From assembly GCF_002999335.1 (NCBI RefSeq), contig NW_020312042.1, forward strand, positions 62,001 through 126,000: a stretch of 64,000 bases of DNA, given 5' to 3'. The position numbers and the translations under genes were made by a program. This stretch comes from Cyclospora cayetanensis. Lineage: Eukaryota > Apicomplexa > Conoidasida > Eucoccidiorida > Eimeriidae. Shown here in pieces: positions 11,641 to 25,385 of the stretch; the first letter of the stretch is position 1; the number at the start of each line of letters is the position of its first letter. The notes under the pieces are model-generated. The model was not told the DNA's origin, ran no database searches, and saw nothing but the letters and a program-made list of their open reading frames with translations.

Positions 11641-13329
11641 ACGACGGAGGAAAAGAAATGAGCTACTCTTGTTTCCAAACGTCAATAGCGTTCCTATAAA
11701 GATTTTGTTGAATTCGTAGTTCGATGCTTCGCCACGGAGGCCTTATATGGAGTCTGGCAGCTGGTTCTACCGCAGAGTCCGATGCAGCTGTTTTCCGCTC
11801 ATCCACTGCGTGTACGTAGAGAGACCAAGAAGCAGGAAAGCAATAGTGATCGACTTCGCGGTACGCTGTTTGTTGCTCAGTGCTTCGTGCACCTCCCCTT
11901 TGAATACCCTAGATCTCCACACGCATTACTCTAACAGGTGCCTGGCTTTGAACAAGTTATTTGGAAATGTAATAGTTTTTTTGTTGGGGACAAATGTCTA
12001 TAAGAACAAAAGTCTTCTAACGACAAATGTGGAACGTGGCACAACACATGTTGGGTCGGCACAGCCCGGTCTGCAAGTTTATTTGAACCCAGTGTATATA
12101 CGGCTGGCAGAACGGCATGAGTTTGCATCCGGTAAAAGGTTTGTAGATGCATCGGTAAAGTTATGCCGACCAGAAAAGTATGGTGGTGTAAGGATGGGCA
12201 AAGACTCCAAAATTTCATTAGAGTTCGGGGTATACCTTGCTTTATGCCCCGCAGATGAGGGAAAAGGAGTGCTAAATGTGATATGTTCATTGAGAAATGC
12301 AGCACTTTAATGGTGGTCTGCTAATGTAGGAGACGGCCTGTGCCTGCAGGGATTACTAAAGTTTAAGTCTTCGTACAAACCCCGACTCATCGGTTTATGC
12401 CGAAATCAGCTGAATAGCAAGCTTTGGGAGAATCGAGAGAGCTTAAGCAGGGTAGTCTGTCAATCAATTGTTATACCAAGAAATATGAAGCTTCGGCTTG
12501 CAAGACGAACACAGTTCCTTTATCAGTGTCTGTCTAAAGTCCATCCAACGTGCGTCTCATGTGGTCGCAGGGAGGGCAGCGACGTGGCGCCTAAGGCAAC
12601 GGCTAGCACTTTCGCAAGTATTGGACTGCTTAAGGGTATACAGGCAACGAGGCGCAGCTTTTGCTTTTTTGGCTGGAAATCAATAACCAAATCAAGATCC
12701 ATACCCCATGGATGTCGAGGCTGTGTCTACCGGCGCTAGCCTACAGCGTATGGTGGGCAACAGAAGGAAGCCAACTTTCACAGCGCTCTTGAGCAGCCCC
12801 AAACAATGACCCAGCAACGCATCCATTTTCATTGTGGGAAATCCTGTCAGGTAGTCCAAAAATTAGAGTGAATGCACAAGCCCAAGAACTTGACCAACGG
12901 GACACGGTTCACCGGAAGCAAACTGTTTGGCGACCAATGACGGTGCATCAGAAAAGCGGAAAGCTCCCCACGCAAGCTGCCGAGCGGGGAAAGGGGTCAT
13001 AGAGGATACAGCTGCAGTTAGGGACCCACTATGGGCTAATTCTGCGGCAATTCAAGCCACATGAATTGTCTGGAAAATTTAGCATTACTTGATACTTATG
13101 AGGAGTGGATATGTTTTTCGAGGAGCCACGGCCAAACTGCAATCTGCATACTCACTTGTTGAGTGCAGTACCATAGACTTAGGTCCGCTAGATGAAAGCA
13201 GAATGCAAGGATTGACAGGGCGACCGTCGCTAAATACAATTTCAGGACGAAACTGGGATCCTCTTTTTCTCCGCTGGTTGGTCTACATGACTTCCTTCCC
13301 GTATATTTCACTTTCGCGGTTGATGCACA

Positions 13330-13425
13330 TAATGGCTTTTTCTCCTATGCACTATTTTCACGTTTCTGCCAGCTCGGAAATTGACTATCCGGCGAGAACT
13401 TCTCCACTGTCCTGCATGGAGTTGG
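13330..13425 (+). mobile_element. Degenerate retroelement fragment (integrase-tail-like)
   Basis: A stretch ending in SSEIDYPARTSP resembles LLYGFEVDYPASPS at 14270-14315 and a third copy near 33408. It looks like the end of a Ty3/gypsy integrase core, where the family has a YG-x-x-P motif. Short and degenerate, so weak alone. Confidence 0.4.
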
Positions 13426-13589
13426 CATTGACGTGCAAGTATGGAACATATGGCGATGTGCTTTGCGATGGAAGATAGAACATGTAACGGGCTCAGCCAT
13501 TCTAAATTTTGCCATATAGAAAAAAATGCATGGGTCTAGAAGCATACGGATCATGCATTAAGAGGGGAAAATGTATTTTTCCACAGGAG

Positions 13590-13760
13590 TGAGCAGCTGA
13601 AATATCCAGTAGTGAATCTTGGGGGCAGCGCGAGAGCGCGTCGGCGACCACGTTGTGCCCTGAATAAGCTTCACTGTACGCCCGTGTTGAAGTAGCATTC
13701 AAGCCAGCGAATAACTCTTAGAACATCAACGCACCAAAGCATCGAGAGCTGCTACAAGGT
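13590..13760 (-). mobile_element. Ty3/gypsy RNase H end remnant
   Basis: On the minus strand, SGHNVVADALSRCPQD matches the NVVADALSR motif at the end of the RNase H domain in Ty3/gypsy polyproteins. Just upstream, in another frame, LRVIRWLECYFNTGVQ matches the preceding R-W-x-x-x-L segment. The frame change shows the copy is broken. Confidence 0.75.
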
Positions 13761-14204
13761 GATGATTATTTGACGAGTTAATACTGCTTCTTATTCTACA
13801 TATCCGTAGCAGCTAAATGTGCCGTAGAACTATCAAAATTGGCTGCCCATAACAAGTTTTTGAAATTCCCGATTATTTGGGGGCTTTTGGGTGCAGGAAA
13901 GTGTACCGCTGTGTGGGAGCGCCCGAGCAACAGGGAGCCGTGAAAGTAATAAGGGTTTTAATTAACTTCCGGCAACACACCTGACGGGAGTTCCTAGTAA
14001 AAAGAGGTGAGAAACACCAGCCTCCTTGGTTGGCAGGAGAACATTTTCTTGCTTCGCTTCCTGCGGCGGAATTCGCGTCTCTGTTTGGTCAACAAATCCG
14101 GATATTACGGACGGTGCGCATGGCGTTCCTTGATATTTATCCTTTCCCAGCGCATGCTCTGCCTGAAGTACATACCTACGCCATTGTATCTTGCTTAGAA
14201 AATT

Positions 14205-14345
14205 ACCGGTTATCGGGGCGTTCTTCACAAAAAAACTCCTGCGCAGCCACATTTTCAGGTACTTTGTCCTTACATTTGCTTTACGGATTTGAAGTCGACT
14301 ATCCTGCAAGCCCCAGCTCTAACATGCACACAGTATTTCATGAAG
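14205..14345 (+). mobile_element. Integrase-tail fragment of an LTR retroelement
   Basis: TLSLHLLYGFEVDYPAS fits the conserved segment after the catalytic core of gypsy-type integrases (H-x-x-T-x-x-x-P-x-x-L-x-Y-G). Only about 45 codons are open. Confidence 0.5.
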
Positions 14346-14794
14346 AGTGGGATCACTGCTGAACTAGAATGCGCATAGCTCCCCTTACACATTTTACCTC
14401 TCTTCTGTCTTGTCGAAGCATGAGGCTCACGCATGTCAGCGCTCCAAAGAGAGTGAGTCATGGCGCCGACGCTATCGTGTGGGTTTGGTCCCTCTTTAGC
14501 AGTTGGCTAGTATGTGCTTCTTTTTGGTTTCGTACACACTTTGGGATTGTCATTACTACGGGTTTCGCGTATCTGCCTACCTGGGGAGCGGTACACACGG
14601 CAGGACCACCTTCACTGTCCTGCTGGCTTGCCTTGAAATGCAGGCACGGAACATGAGGGCTCCGTTTTGAGATGGGGGAAGATGTGGTCTCATCCATATT
14701 TCACTGTTGCTACTACACTACTTATATTGAACCGATGAGCAAGTTGGGAATTCACTCGTAGCCTGTGTGTTCGTATATCTTATCCTTTTCAGCA

Positions 14795-14925
14795 TATTTA
14801 TATCGAAACAAGGCGCGTTGTTGTGTGCATGGGTGCTAGATGCACGTGAAGCTGAATTTGGATGCTGAAGGTGCTCAGAGGTTGCAGCTACGAGCACCCT
14901 AGCTGTTTTTCTGTTCTCATGTCGG
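14795..14925 (-). repeat. Dispersed repeat, inverted unit
   Basis: The segment from TATCGAAACAAGG through GGGTGCTAGATGCACGTG to GCAGCTACGAGCACCC aligns with 57648-57770, sharing TGTGTGC, TGCTAGATGC, GAAGCT/GAAGGT, GATGCT and CTACGAGCA in the same order. Confidence 0.5.
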
Positions 14926-15289
14926 GTACTCGGAAATTCGCGGCTAGGCGAAAGCGGGGACAGGCACTTTCTGGAAGCAGCGCACAACTTTTTATTGAGC
15001 TTTTATTGAGTCTATATCTAGGTGGATTTTAAGGAAGGCCTTACATGGACGCTTAAATTCTACTTTCACCGCCAAACAGCCTTTTTCTCTCAAACTGCTG
15101 CCGAAGCAACTCGAATTATTGAGCCACCCTAGCTTGATTAAATCCAGACACCTGCGATAGAAAAATCTAGCATCCCACCACATCTATTGGATAAGCTAGA
15201 AACAGCGGCACCAAGCCATGTGGTGCTGCCACTCAGCGCTCCACCTAAGATCTCAGGCGAGAGACACTGGAATCCGGACTCAACTCACA

Positions 15290-15490
15290 CATGCGAACTT
15301 ATGAGAAAGCTTCCATAATGTCTCTCTTCCTTCCATGCCCGCGCATTTCAGGGCTCTTAACGTCATGGGAGAGGGCCAGCTTGGTTGCGCCAAGCTGCTC
15401 TTTTTAAGCGCTCCGACCATTCACAGCTAGTTGCACATAGGATAGGACAACCTTGCACAGAACATTGCATCTTCTTATATTCAGCTAACC
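15290..15490 (+). repeat. Dispersed repeat, copy 2
   Basis: TTCCATAATGTCTC at 15312, then ATTCACAGCTAGTTGCACAT at 15419, then GAACATTGCATCTTCTTATA. Same order of blocks as 11080-11290 and 53065-53300. Confidence 0.55.
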
Positions 15491-16627
15491 GTGTTCAACA
15501 ACGAACAAAGCAAACAAAAAGGCGAGCTAATTAGCTTACTAAGTGTCGGTTAAATATAGCTGTCGGGGCAGAAAGTGCTTACATCTTGCGTTGGGTGCAA
15601 AAGTTTCCAATATATTTTACCAGGTTTGATAGTGTATTTGTTCCCCAGCAGGGCTACCTTCGCATTGCAACAAGGCGTGATATGTGCCTGTCTCTGTGTG
15701 CAAATCTGCGGGAAGTCCTCGACTGCTTAGTGGACGTAGTTATGTGCATTAGGGCTGGTTTCTTCCCCTGGGCTTCGGACATTTTGCGTTGGGGGCAGCG
15801 AGGGAGGCCACCTCTGCTGATAGCACAACCACCTAATTACATTAAGCATAGAGTCTCTTCTAAGGATGGACCTGCTTTTGGAGCCCCAGGGATAATTACT
15901 ATGGCCTGTGAGATTCTCCAATGCAAGTGGCCTCATTTCCTCTCTCTGGAACACCGTTTCTTGTATGAGTAGCCCGGGACACTAATGAGGGTCCAGTAGC
16001 ACAAGCATATTCAAGAATTTTCCGTTTTGGGAAGAAGAAATCTCGGAGATGACTGAGGAGTCTGTCGCGGAGTCCAGATTGCAGCAAATTACTACCTGTG
16101 CATTAGTGGGCAAACAAAAAACATATACGCAATATACAGGAAGGAGAAACAGGAAGGATAAATAGGATTCATAAAAAGAAAATGAGACCACAAAACAGTA
16201 TAAGAATAATATAACAGGACTGTCTAGATCCCCTCAGTGCACGAGACAGAGGCACAACACCACACAGGAACAACACGCAACTGGTTTCTGCCTGTCTCTC
16301 TCTGTGGGCAGCCTGTAAGTCGGCTGCGACTTGGCCACGATCCGGTACTTCTCCGCTATTTTTACTTTCAGTTACTTCGTGCAAAGACTCGAATTTCTCT
16401 GTGTATTCTGAGTTAGCAGTCATTCTTTCGCGTTCTGTTTACCTAGGGCACACATGCCACGTATCCTCAAAGACACGCGGGGCCCTCCGCGAGCACCTCC
16501 GCTATCTTTTGTTGTATCAGCGCAGGCAAAACACACGCCCTTTCCTGTTTATTGATTATATTCATGCTTTTGTCACGGGCATTAGTAATGCCAGCAACCC
16601 CTTATCGGCTGTGCGTACACCCCGGCC

Positions 16628-19392
16628 ATGTTGGCGGCCTTCAGCCGAACAAGACCTCTGATGCTTCTCGTATCCTTTCTGCTTTTCCTCTCAATAGCTG
16701 CATGCCCTGGTACTTCCGAGCTTGTACCCATTCGTAGAAGCCCAAAACCGGGGCAGGGGACCCCCTTCGGTCCTCAAGCCAGTACTTCACAGCTGCAGAC
16801 TGCCAGCGGGGGTCCCTTCCAAACTGCAGCCTTCATTGCTAGGGGCTCCCCGTCCAGTCAGCTGCGGCCCAAACAAAGGACGCCAAGCGCTCTATGGGCC
16901 TCAACTACCCCTCCCGTTGCTGCCTCTTGTGTTGGGAGTGGATGCCGCATTCTTGGAGTGGGCTCGGCCGTCCCAGACACCCGTATGACCAATGACGACT
17001 TGTCCAAAGTCGTCGACACAAATGACGAAGTAGGTACACTGCGTATCTAATAGCTTTACTAGGCGGTTCAAGGGGGAGATGGGGGACGCAGGGGTCATTA
17101 AGCGAACCAGCCCCCTCTCACGGTAGAAAAAGCAACTCATGCAAAACCATATGCACATCAGCGGTTTCAGAAGGATTTGAGGCGCAGTTTGTGGTGTACC
17201 CTCTATAGTAAGGCTAGTACAATGTGCGCCTCGGTGTTGCGGACGATTAGAATGGACGTGCGTGGGATGAAACTGTTCAGTGCTGGGGTACACGCAGAAG
17301 CAGCGCACACTAGGATAGCACAAAGCGTCTGGTCATTCCTCCTTCTCTCCTCCAGCCACAGGTGCACCAGGATAGCAAATTAGGAAATAGATGTGAAGGC
17401 CTAAAGGAGAGCTGGCTAGCACATAGGTGCTTGCAATCTATTTGCGTGTGTTTGTGTTGGTTCAGTGGATCCGCACGCGGACTGGTATATCTTCCCGCCA
17501 TGTGTTGCGGCACGGGGAGAGTCTCAGAGCATTGTCTCTTCAGGCTTCACTCTCTGCTGTTTCATCTTCCGGTCTGAAGCCAAGGGACATTGACTTGGTT
17601 CTGCATGCATCCTCCTCCCCAGACGACCTCTTTGGGGATGGACCCTGGCTGGGATCCGAAATACAAAAGGGGGAAGATGGAGAAGTGAGGCAAATCCCAG
17701 CGTTTGACATCACCGCTGCTTGTTCAGGATTCGTCGTCGGACTCGTTACTGGTAAGAAGAACAAGCGCATAAAGGAGTGTATGTGGCTGTTTGATGCACT
17801 GTTGTTCTCCCCCGCCTCACATCAACTCTGTTTCCCCAGACTCCTCGCACCTCAGTTTTGGCCAATAAACGACTTTTCGCTGTTACTCCTCAAATATTCA
17901 TGCCTTACATAGTGCCCAAACCCGTCAGTACTCAGAAGCGATCGAGGCAAAACGGGAATGAGAGGCTGCCGTTTCCGATTCGCGTCCCCCAAGTTTGGAA
18001 TGCATCTGCGCAGCAAACATGTATCTCACCAGTCCAGGCTCCCCCTACAAGAAAGTGCTGCTTGTGGGATCGGATGCCCTGAGTCGCTGGCTCGACTGGT
18101 CTGACAGGAATACCTGCATTCTCTTCGGGGATGCAGCAGGGGCGGCAGTTTTAGCTGCACCTGACGTTGCACCCCCTGCCAAAGCAGCGAGCGCAAACAA
18201 GCCCTTGGGCCTGCTCAGTTACGTGTTGCACAGCGACGGGAGCGAGCAGAAACAGATAATGCTACATTACAAGGGGACTGAAAATCCGCTGCCGTACATG
18301 CATGCGCCGGTGCGTACGTGTGTAAAATGTGGGGGTCGATTTAGTCTACTTTTAGTCATGATGGATTTCTACCTTCGACTCATCAATTCGCATCGCCCCT
18401 TGGGCGAAGGCACAGCGCAGAGAATTGGCATTCTTTGCTCTTGCCTCACACCACACTGGATCCCGTAGCGGACTAGTGGTCCACAAGATCCTCACTCCGT
18501 TTCCTACATTGTTTTGCTTCCTATGCCCTTTTTAGCCTGATACTTTTCAAATGTTTGACTATTTCTGCAGAGCGGGCGTCTGTGTCTGAGCCGCGGCTGC
18601 TTCTCTCCCCTTTCCATGAACGGACGAGAGGTATTTAAATTCGTCTCCCGCAAAGTGCCCAGCTCCCTGGAATCCGTCCTCTCTGCTGCCAAGTTGAGAG
18701 GTGAAGACGTTGACTGGCTCTTGATGCACCAGGCGAACAAACGCATTATCGATGCCGTAGCGGAGAGGCTCAATATTCCGAAACATAAAGTACGATGGAC
18801 AGCATGAAGAGACGAGGAACATGGAGTCTTTCGGTGATTTGGTGCTTGAACTCATTCTTGTGTGTGCTTTGACTTGTATTTGTTGCTCTGTTTTTTCCAT
18901 TTTGTGTTGGTGGTTAAACGCTCACGTGGTCGATTCTGCTTCTTATCGGGCATGCAGTGGATTTAGCTTTCATCTAGTATGCCTGCATGCATGAATACAT
19001 GCATATGTATTTTTTTCATTACGTCTACGTTCTGACTTCCTCCACAGGTGCTGTGCAACCTGGAAGAATACGGCAATACTTCCGCGGCTTCCGTTCCTCT
19101 GTGTCTAAATGAAGCTGTGAGTTGTACAGGCAGCACCACGGCCAGCCTGTTGTCGTGAACTCATAGTGCCCACGCATTGCACCTGAATAAGCCCTGAGCA
19201 AACGCAGCTGGTCGCGGTGTACACACCAGCCGATCTCGTGTTTTTATACGTGTTTTTATATCCAGTTGCACTTTTCTTTGTATTTTATACTTCAAGGTTC
19301 GGGCTGGGAAGGTTAAGGACGGTGACGTCATTGCCATGGCTGGATTTGGCGCGGGACTTACGTGGGCTGCTGCTGTCCTTCGCTACGGATAG
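16628..19392 (+). CDS. fabH: Beta-ketoacyl-ACP synthase III, apicoplast-targeted
   Basis: Condenses acetyl-CoA with malonyl-ACP, the first elongation step of type II fatty-acid synthesis. Exons 16628-17029, 17466-17751, 18014-18309, 18571-18789, 19048-19116 and 19297-19392; 455 residues, phase closed at each junction. Bacterial FabH is about 320, and the extra length is an N-terminal leader of about 115 residues. The leader starts with a hydrophobic signal ([15 protein letters not shown]) followed by a Ser/Pro/Arg/Gln-rich, acid-poor stretch, as in bipartite apicoplast leaders. The mature part begins [20 protein letters not shown]. The catalytic triad is complete: Cys220 in TAACSGF, His381 in MHQANKR and Asn411 in [10 protein letters not shown]. 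The C-terminal [10 protein letters not shown] is also typical. The ATG at 16628 is the start that gives the signal peptide. Plastid import is inferred from the leader. Confidence 0.95.
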
Positions 19393-22300
19393 AACTAAAC
19401 ATCCAAAAATCCGCTACCCGCGAGCCGTGGATCCTCGTCAAGAAAGCACGGGCAGCAAGAGGAGCTTCCCTACCTTTTCTCACACATAGCTTGCGAAGCA
19501 AGGGACTCTTTCTGTTTGTCTTCCCTTTCTCCACCACCTGCTGCGGTGTCGGGAGGCCGAGGGGGTTCCTTGGGGCTTCTCATGGACTGTTTGAATTGCA
19601 GATGCGCCTTGGATTGACGTTGATGCCAGATATATCATTTTACCACCAGTTAGCAGGGGCTCCCAGGCAGCCGGCTGCAACGGTGGGCGTCCCCGTGACA
19701 CGCCAGCTTCGGTCATCTACCGGCTGGCCGGTCTGCATGTGCTCATAAACTGCAGCTAAGGGATCGCCCAAGGCTGTTAGAGATAAGCGCATCGCTCCCG
19801 CCTTGTTATTCGCTTTTTCCGCACGTGATCCAGCGAGGTGCTGTGCTTCGCGTTGCTGCACTGGTTTCTAAAATACTGCTCTCATATTATGCCGGTCGAT
19901 GAAGAGAAACGCAACTAGCCGTCTTATCGATTATCAACATAGCTTTTACCCTTTGTGATTAATAAGCACAATAAAGGGGCTGCTAATACATCGTGGAAGG
20001 CAGCAAAACACCTCGTGCCTTTCGACTTGATCCATGTCACCACAAAACTTTATTACCACTTCCGTTTGCTGGGAACAGAACAGAGAGAAGCGCCAACACC
20101 AGAAACCCTGAAGGGTTGCGTGGCAAACTTGCGGGTCAGGGCAGGTAAGCCCCGGGCGCCTCCCTTCGGCGGGTGGCAAGGGCCGGTCTAACGGAAACAG
20201 CCAACTACTAATTATACTGCAGCAGCTAAACACGGGAGGCCCCCCTGACTGGCCAAAGGTGCGAATATCACCAAGCGAAAAGCCTTCTGCCTGTAATCAG
20301 CAAAGTGCTACGCTAGTTGCGAATGACTCAAAAAGACGACGGCGTATTATTCAGCCCTCTAGGCGTCGTATTCGCTCCTGGTACTGTGGCTCATCCTGCT
20401 AACACATTTCGCGGCAACCTGCATTGCAATGGCACCGCCTACCTTTGGGTCATTGCTGAACATACGAAACCCCAGGGGCCCCCAGGCAAGTTTGTGTGAG
20501 ACTACCTCTGCCATAATTCTGCTGCAGGCATACATGGGGTTCAGTGGTCGGCAATTCGAGTCTAATGATGCCATTGCTGCCGCTCCATCTTTTTGTTATT
20601 TCCATTGTGTTCGCAGTGATACCAGGCACCAGTAGCAGCGCTAAAATTAAGGCCTGCAACTCACAATCATCAGATATAGTTATACAGGAAATGGAAAGAG
20701 CCATTGTGAGGGACGACTATTCATCTTTTATGATGACTGTATAAATTGAAGTCGATTTATGTTTCTCGCACCGGTTGCTCACCTTGAGTCCTAGCTCGAC
20801 GATGCAAAGCACAGTGGTAAGGATGTGGACTCCCTCTTCAGCGCTTGTGAGGGCCAGCCAGTCGTGAGCGAACCACCGGGATGCTGCAGTGGCAAATAAA
20901 GTAAGAGGCGGAGGTTTTGACTTTGTCTGGAGGCCCTGAACGGAGGACTAAAGGCAAATGGGCTACGCAAGTCGAATGTGAGCAGTGAATGGGATTCTCT
21001 TCAAGGGGTTCTGCCGCAGCTGGGAGTACGAAGGAATTGGGCTTCAATACTTAGTACGCACGCCAGAAAAGGAGGAAGATTGCATCTTGGACACAGGACA
21101 TCATCATGAAAAAGACCATCGCCCGCTGCTGTCGCTGAGACGGAAAGCAAGCAACAAGGGGAGCTCGTATGCGACTTTGTGGCGTACATGACCATCCTGA
21201 GCGATCTGCGCAATCTGTTTCGTAAGCTATGCCCAGTCCCATGTAACGCTATATATCACGCTTACACGACTCGAGCTACACTAACCTTTCGGTCTTCAGG
21301 GACGTGGAAGAATGACCACCACAAATAGAGATATAGCGGAAAGTTAACGTCCGGCCGGGAGATACACGAAAAACCACCCAGGATAGCAACACAGAGCATG
21401 AGACACTGCACGGCATCTCTTGCAGTCGCCATCTTCTATACAATCAAAGTGAACGAGACGAAGTCGAATTGGGGGAAGCGGTCCAAACCGGGAACAGTGT
21501 CTTGCGGTCAGGCACCACCAAACGATGAAGCGTCGGCGATGCTTCCAACGATCCAGGCGCTATGGTAATAAAAGTAATTCAGAGAGCTCGGAAACAACTT
21601 GAATGTTGTTTTCTTGTACCAGAATGCGGGGCGTTGCATTATTTTGCTGCCACACATTCAGATGGGCAGGCGCCACTGTTGTCGGCGCTGCAAGCCTTCT
21701 GGGCCAATCGGAAACCAAATAAACTTTTTTTTCCAAAATTCAGAATGAGGCACTCAAAACAAACGTGACTGCCGGTTTCAAGTGTTAGCACGCATCGCAG
21801 GTCCCATTCTTGGGTTCGCAGGCTCTGAAGGCCGTCTGGGTGAAATGGCAGTGGGAAAGCACACGGTTTTCGGGTTTGACTTGGAAATTTGCCTTCTTCT
21901 TCACCTTGGAAGCTTTAATGATTGCGCAAAGGTATGCACAATGTATTGGCGTAATATCACTCACGCCCTGCTGTGCACACGAGACCGTTGGCATTTGCAG
22001 GGGCTTCTACGGGCTGTGGGAATGCCCGCGACGGTCCACTGACGAACACTCAAAATAGTTGAGACCACTAACTCCAGACTAGGAAAAAATAAGGCGTAGG
22101 CAAACTCGAACCTTCTCACTTTTGGAAGAAGAAGCTAAACGCAGAGGGCTAACAAATGTGGAGCACGGTGACGCCCCATGCGTGTACTGGATCATTTTTA
22201 AAAAGTTAATGACTTGAAACACGGCTACAAATCTGGAGGTCACCCTATTATTTCATGTGGACATAACACATCTTTTCGAGCCTTATATGCTCACAATGCG

Positions 22301-25300
22301 GGTACTTTCCCTCTTTGCTGGTATAGTCGTCATGTTGATGAGCAGTCTGAACTTAGCAACAGCACAGCTTGCGGAACTCCTTTCGCTGTTTGTGCAAGCG
22401 AATTGTATTAGGACGGATCTGAAAATAACGCTGAACAGCTACATATACTCGCATTATGAGTCTCCGTTTGTGTGTAGGATCCACTGTTACATCGCCTTTT
22501 AATTGCTGACTGTAACTAAAAGACAAAGTACACGTGTAAGATACGTGACTCACCGTCAGCACCCTTCATAAAAATGCAGCCTACAAATACAAGCTGAGTC
22601 ACGTAAAAAGTCGAGCGGCGTTTTCCGAAGGAGCTGTTCTGCCGTGCCCTGAAAAATCGATGCCGTGTGCTAAGAACAGAGAAGTGCAGCTAGGTAGAAA
22701 ACCTGAACCCTCAGGCAAATTCAGGCCGCTACTCATGCTGACATAGGGTATACGTACACATAGTACGTTGTTTAAACAGAGCGTCGCCTCTGCCTTGCTA
22801 GGGGTCAAATGCAATAATAACCCCCAAGCCAGGGTGCGAAAGAGTTGGTCAAGCAGGCAAAGCCATTCTTCCCTAGTTACCCTTAAGTCCCATATAAGGT
22901 ACTTACATGCAACCGTAACAGCTTTCTTACTGGGCTTTATCATCCCATTGTGGGTCCAAAAATTCTTGGTTTGGGCACACAATACATGATCGATGGCAGA
23001 AGAGGGCTCGTCTTGTGAGAATGCTCCAAACTCAGGGATTCAACTCTGAGGCATTCATTTTTGGTGTTCATAAGGTGCGCTGCTGCCTCAGTATAGGCCA
23101 GACACTCAGAGTTCTCAGTTGTTCCTAGAAAGAATTGTGTTATTGTATCCCCTTGATATAAAATTGGAGTGCCGTTGGCCAACACGGCCAGAGGCAGTGA
23201 AAAAGCAGCTAGGTTACCGTCAAAGTGACTCAACAATTTCACATTTTCACTATACGCGCTGGCATATATCTTCCATCCCAAAAAACAGCTATCTGCTCCA
23301 ACCACGCTGGATGCGATTAGTAGAACTCAGAAAACAGAGTCGACTACACTGAGGCTTACCCCAGTGAAAATCAGTAAATATACTGACCCCCGAATACAGG
23401 CTTACCCCGTCACACCTGCATCCACAAGGGATGTAGCATTGGTAGTGGTGATACGGAGATACAGGCTGACGGCGGTAACTATAGAGGCAGGTGTGTCATG
23501 GTTTGCATATTAGTACTGGTATAGATTCAGCCTATTCTCTAGCATTCATGTGCTTTAGTGTTATGCGTTCTGCAGAGTATATATTGCGTCACAAGCTGGC
23601 GTTTGAAAAAAATAGGCAGAGTGCCAACGGCGACAAAGGGATTTGGCCCGGTCTACGGTACACCAGTCGACCTCCATGCACTGAATACACCTCTGGAATG
23701 ATATCTTTTAAATGTAGAAAGTCTTGCGGTACTCATTTACAGTTAAGCCATTAAGCTGCGAGTCTGGAGAGGAGGCATCATCCTTTCCGGGAACTGGGGA
23801 ATCGTTTGGGCAGTATATATGACCCCAGCACAATTCGCATTCAAGTAGACAGAAAAATACCAATATGCAAAAGAACGTTTTTCTTGGGGCCCAGCGGCTT
23901 TCTGGCTTCCTGTTATGGAGACAGTGTGACGGCTTGTCACTGCAGTGTGGGTAAGATATAAATGTATTCGTTCATCCTTCCTTTCCGTGTCATGCAGTGG
24001 AGCCAAGATTGACACAACAATTAGGTTGAAAGAAATACTGCTTCAGCTGCCAGTAAATCCTACTGGTTTCGGTATATCCAAAGCCCTCTACTGTTGCGTT
24101 TGCAACCTGGTCGCTTTCCATTCGACCTTGGTGTTTTTGCAGGCTTGCCTCCATACTGCTGCCAGCATGTAACGCCACGCTAAGTTGATGCTCATATAAT
24201 CTAACTCATTACAGGTTTTTGTCTGACTTCCACTGATCAACTTATAGACACCTCAATCTTTGTCTTTCCGACGTATACGCATTGTCTAGTACACAAGTGT
24301 ATGCGTGCATGAGTACTCAATCGGTATTATACACAACTATCACATTATACACTAGAGACTCCCCTACATACAGGCATTACATGTTCCATGGCTATTCAAA
24401 TGCAAGATGCACGAATATCACCTCAAGAAGTGGCATCCCTTAGCTTTTTCATATGAAATACAGACCTATCTGCAACAGGAAAGACAAAACTTCTGTTCGC
24501 CCTTTCCCCCTAAAGAGATTGCAAATTTCTTCTTAGGTCAATTTAAGCAGCATACTGATAGAGTACTGGTTGAAACAGTTCTTAGCCGGTGGCTGCTGCT
24601 ATTGCTATTTTTTGAAACTAAACACTGGCAGATGGTACAAAGCGGTGTGCCCAAATGCTAAAGCACGGATTTGTAGCTTTACCTCCACTAAACAGGAACA
24701 AATGTTACGGGGTAGCCTGCCCAGGTAAAGCTAACGAAACACTACCAGGGCAAACTACAGCTTCCTGTTCCATTTTGGCTTCTCAAAACAAATAAATAGT
24801 GCATATGTGTCCTTTTACCTATACCACCAGCACAGCGAGGTCATTCATCACTCTATTCGATCGCTTTCAAAAAAAACTCTCGCAATGCACCAAGGCAAAA
24901 GCCACTTTCTTCCCACAGGCCTCACTCTCAATATGGAGGGCAAGGAGCGTCCTGTAGGTGAAGCAAGAGGCCACAGACAAACCGAGTACGCATGGGCTTC
25001 AACAACTATGATGTAGAAGCCAGCGAAGAAGCCAGTAGGCCTCTGACATTCGAGGCAGCTTCTCCATGCCCAGCATAGAAGGGATGCTCTTTCTCGTCCC
25101 TGTGGCGTTGTAGAACGCACTGAATGATGGAAAAAGGGCCCCGATGATTGTCCTTCACCTGCAGGTGTTGTGGAAATGCTGCTCGCTTAAAGGATAACCT
25201 TTGGCGCAATCTGCCAGAGGATAATATGGTCACTAAGAGCACCACATGGGCTCAGCAAACGGCAAGGCACAGCAATTCATCCAACATAGACTATTGGATT

Positions 25301-25385
25301 TCTGAACACACAAATAGACTTGAGCGCAACCATCCAAAAGCAAATCTCCTCACTAGGAGATGCTTCAGCACATTAGTGTTCTCAC
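19393..25385. other. Gene-poor spacer between convergent genes
   Basis: 6.0 kb between the FabH and alanine dehydrogenase stops. No host gene is supported. Open frames are short and without motifs, except a minus-strand frame at 22940-23305 reported as a finding. Confidence 0.55.

Larger units (their letters stand above)
9745..16627. other. Gene-poor, repeat-rich spacer between divergent genes
   Basis: 6.9 kb without a host gene I can support. It contains a RNase H remnant, two integrase-tail fragments and several copies of a dispersed repeat, listed separately. The remaining open frames are short, of mixed composition and without recognisable motifs. Promoters of the mutase and FabH genes must lie at its two ends but show no motif I can name. 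Confidence 0.6.

Noticed and set aside
11747..12310. 187-codon plus-strand frame as a gene
   Set aside because: No recognisable domain, no splice partners, and it lies among retroelement and repeat fragments.
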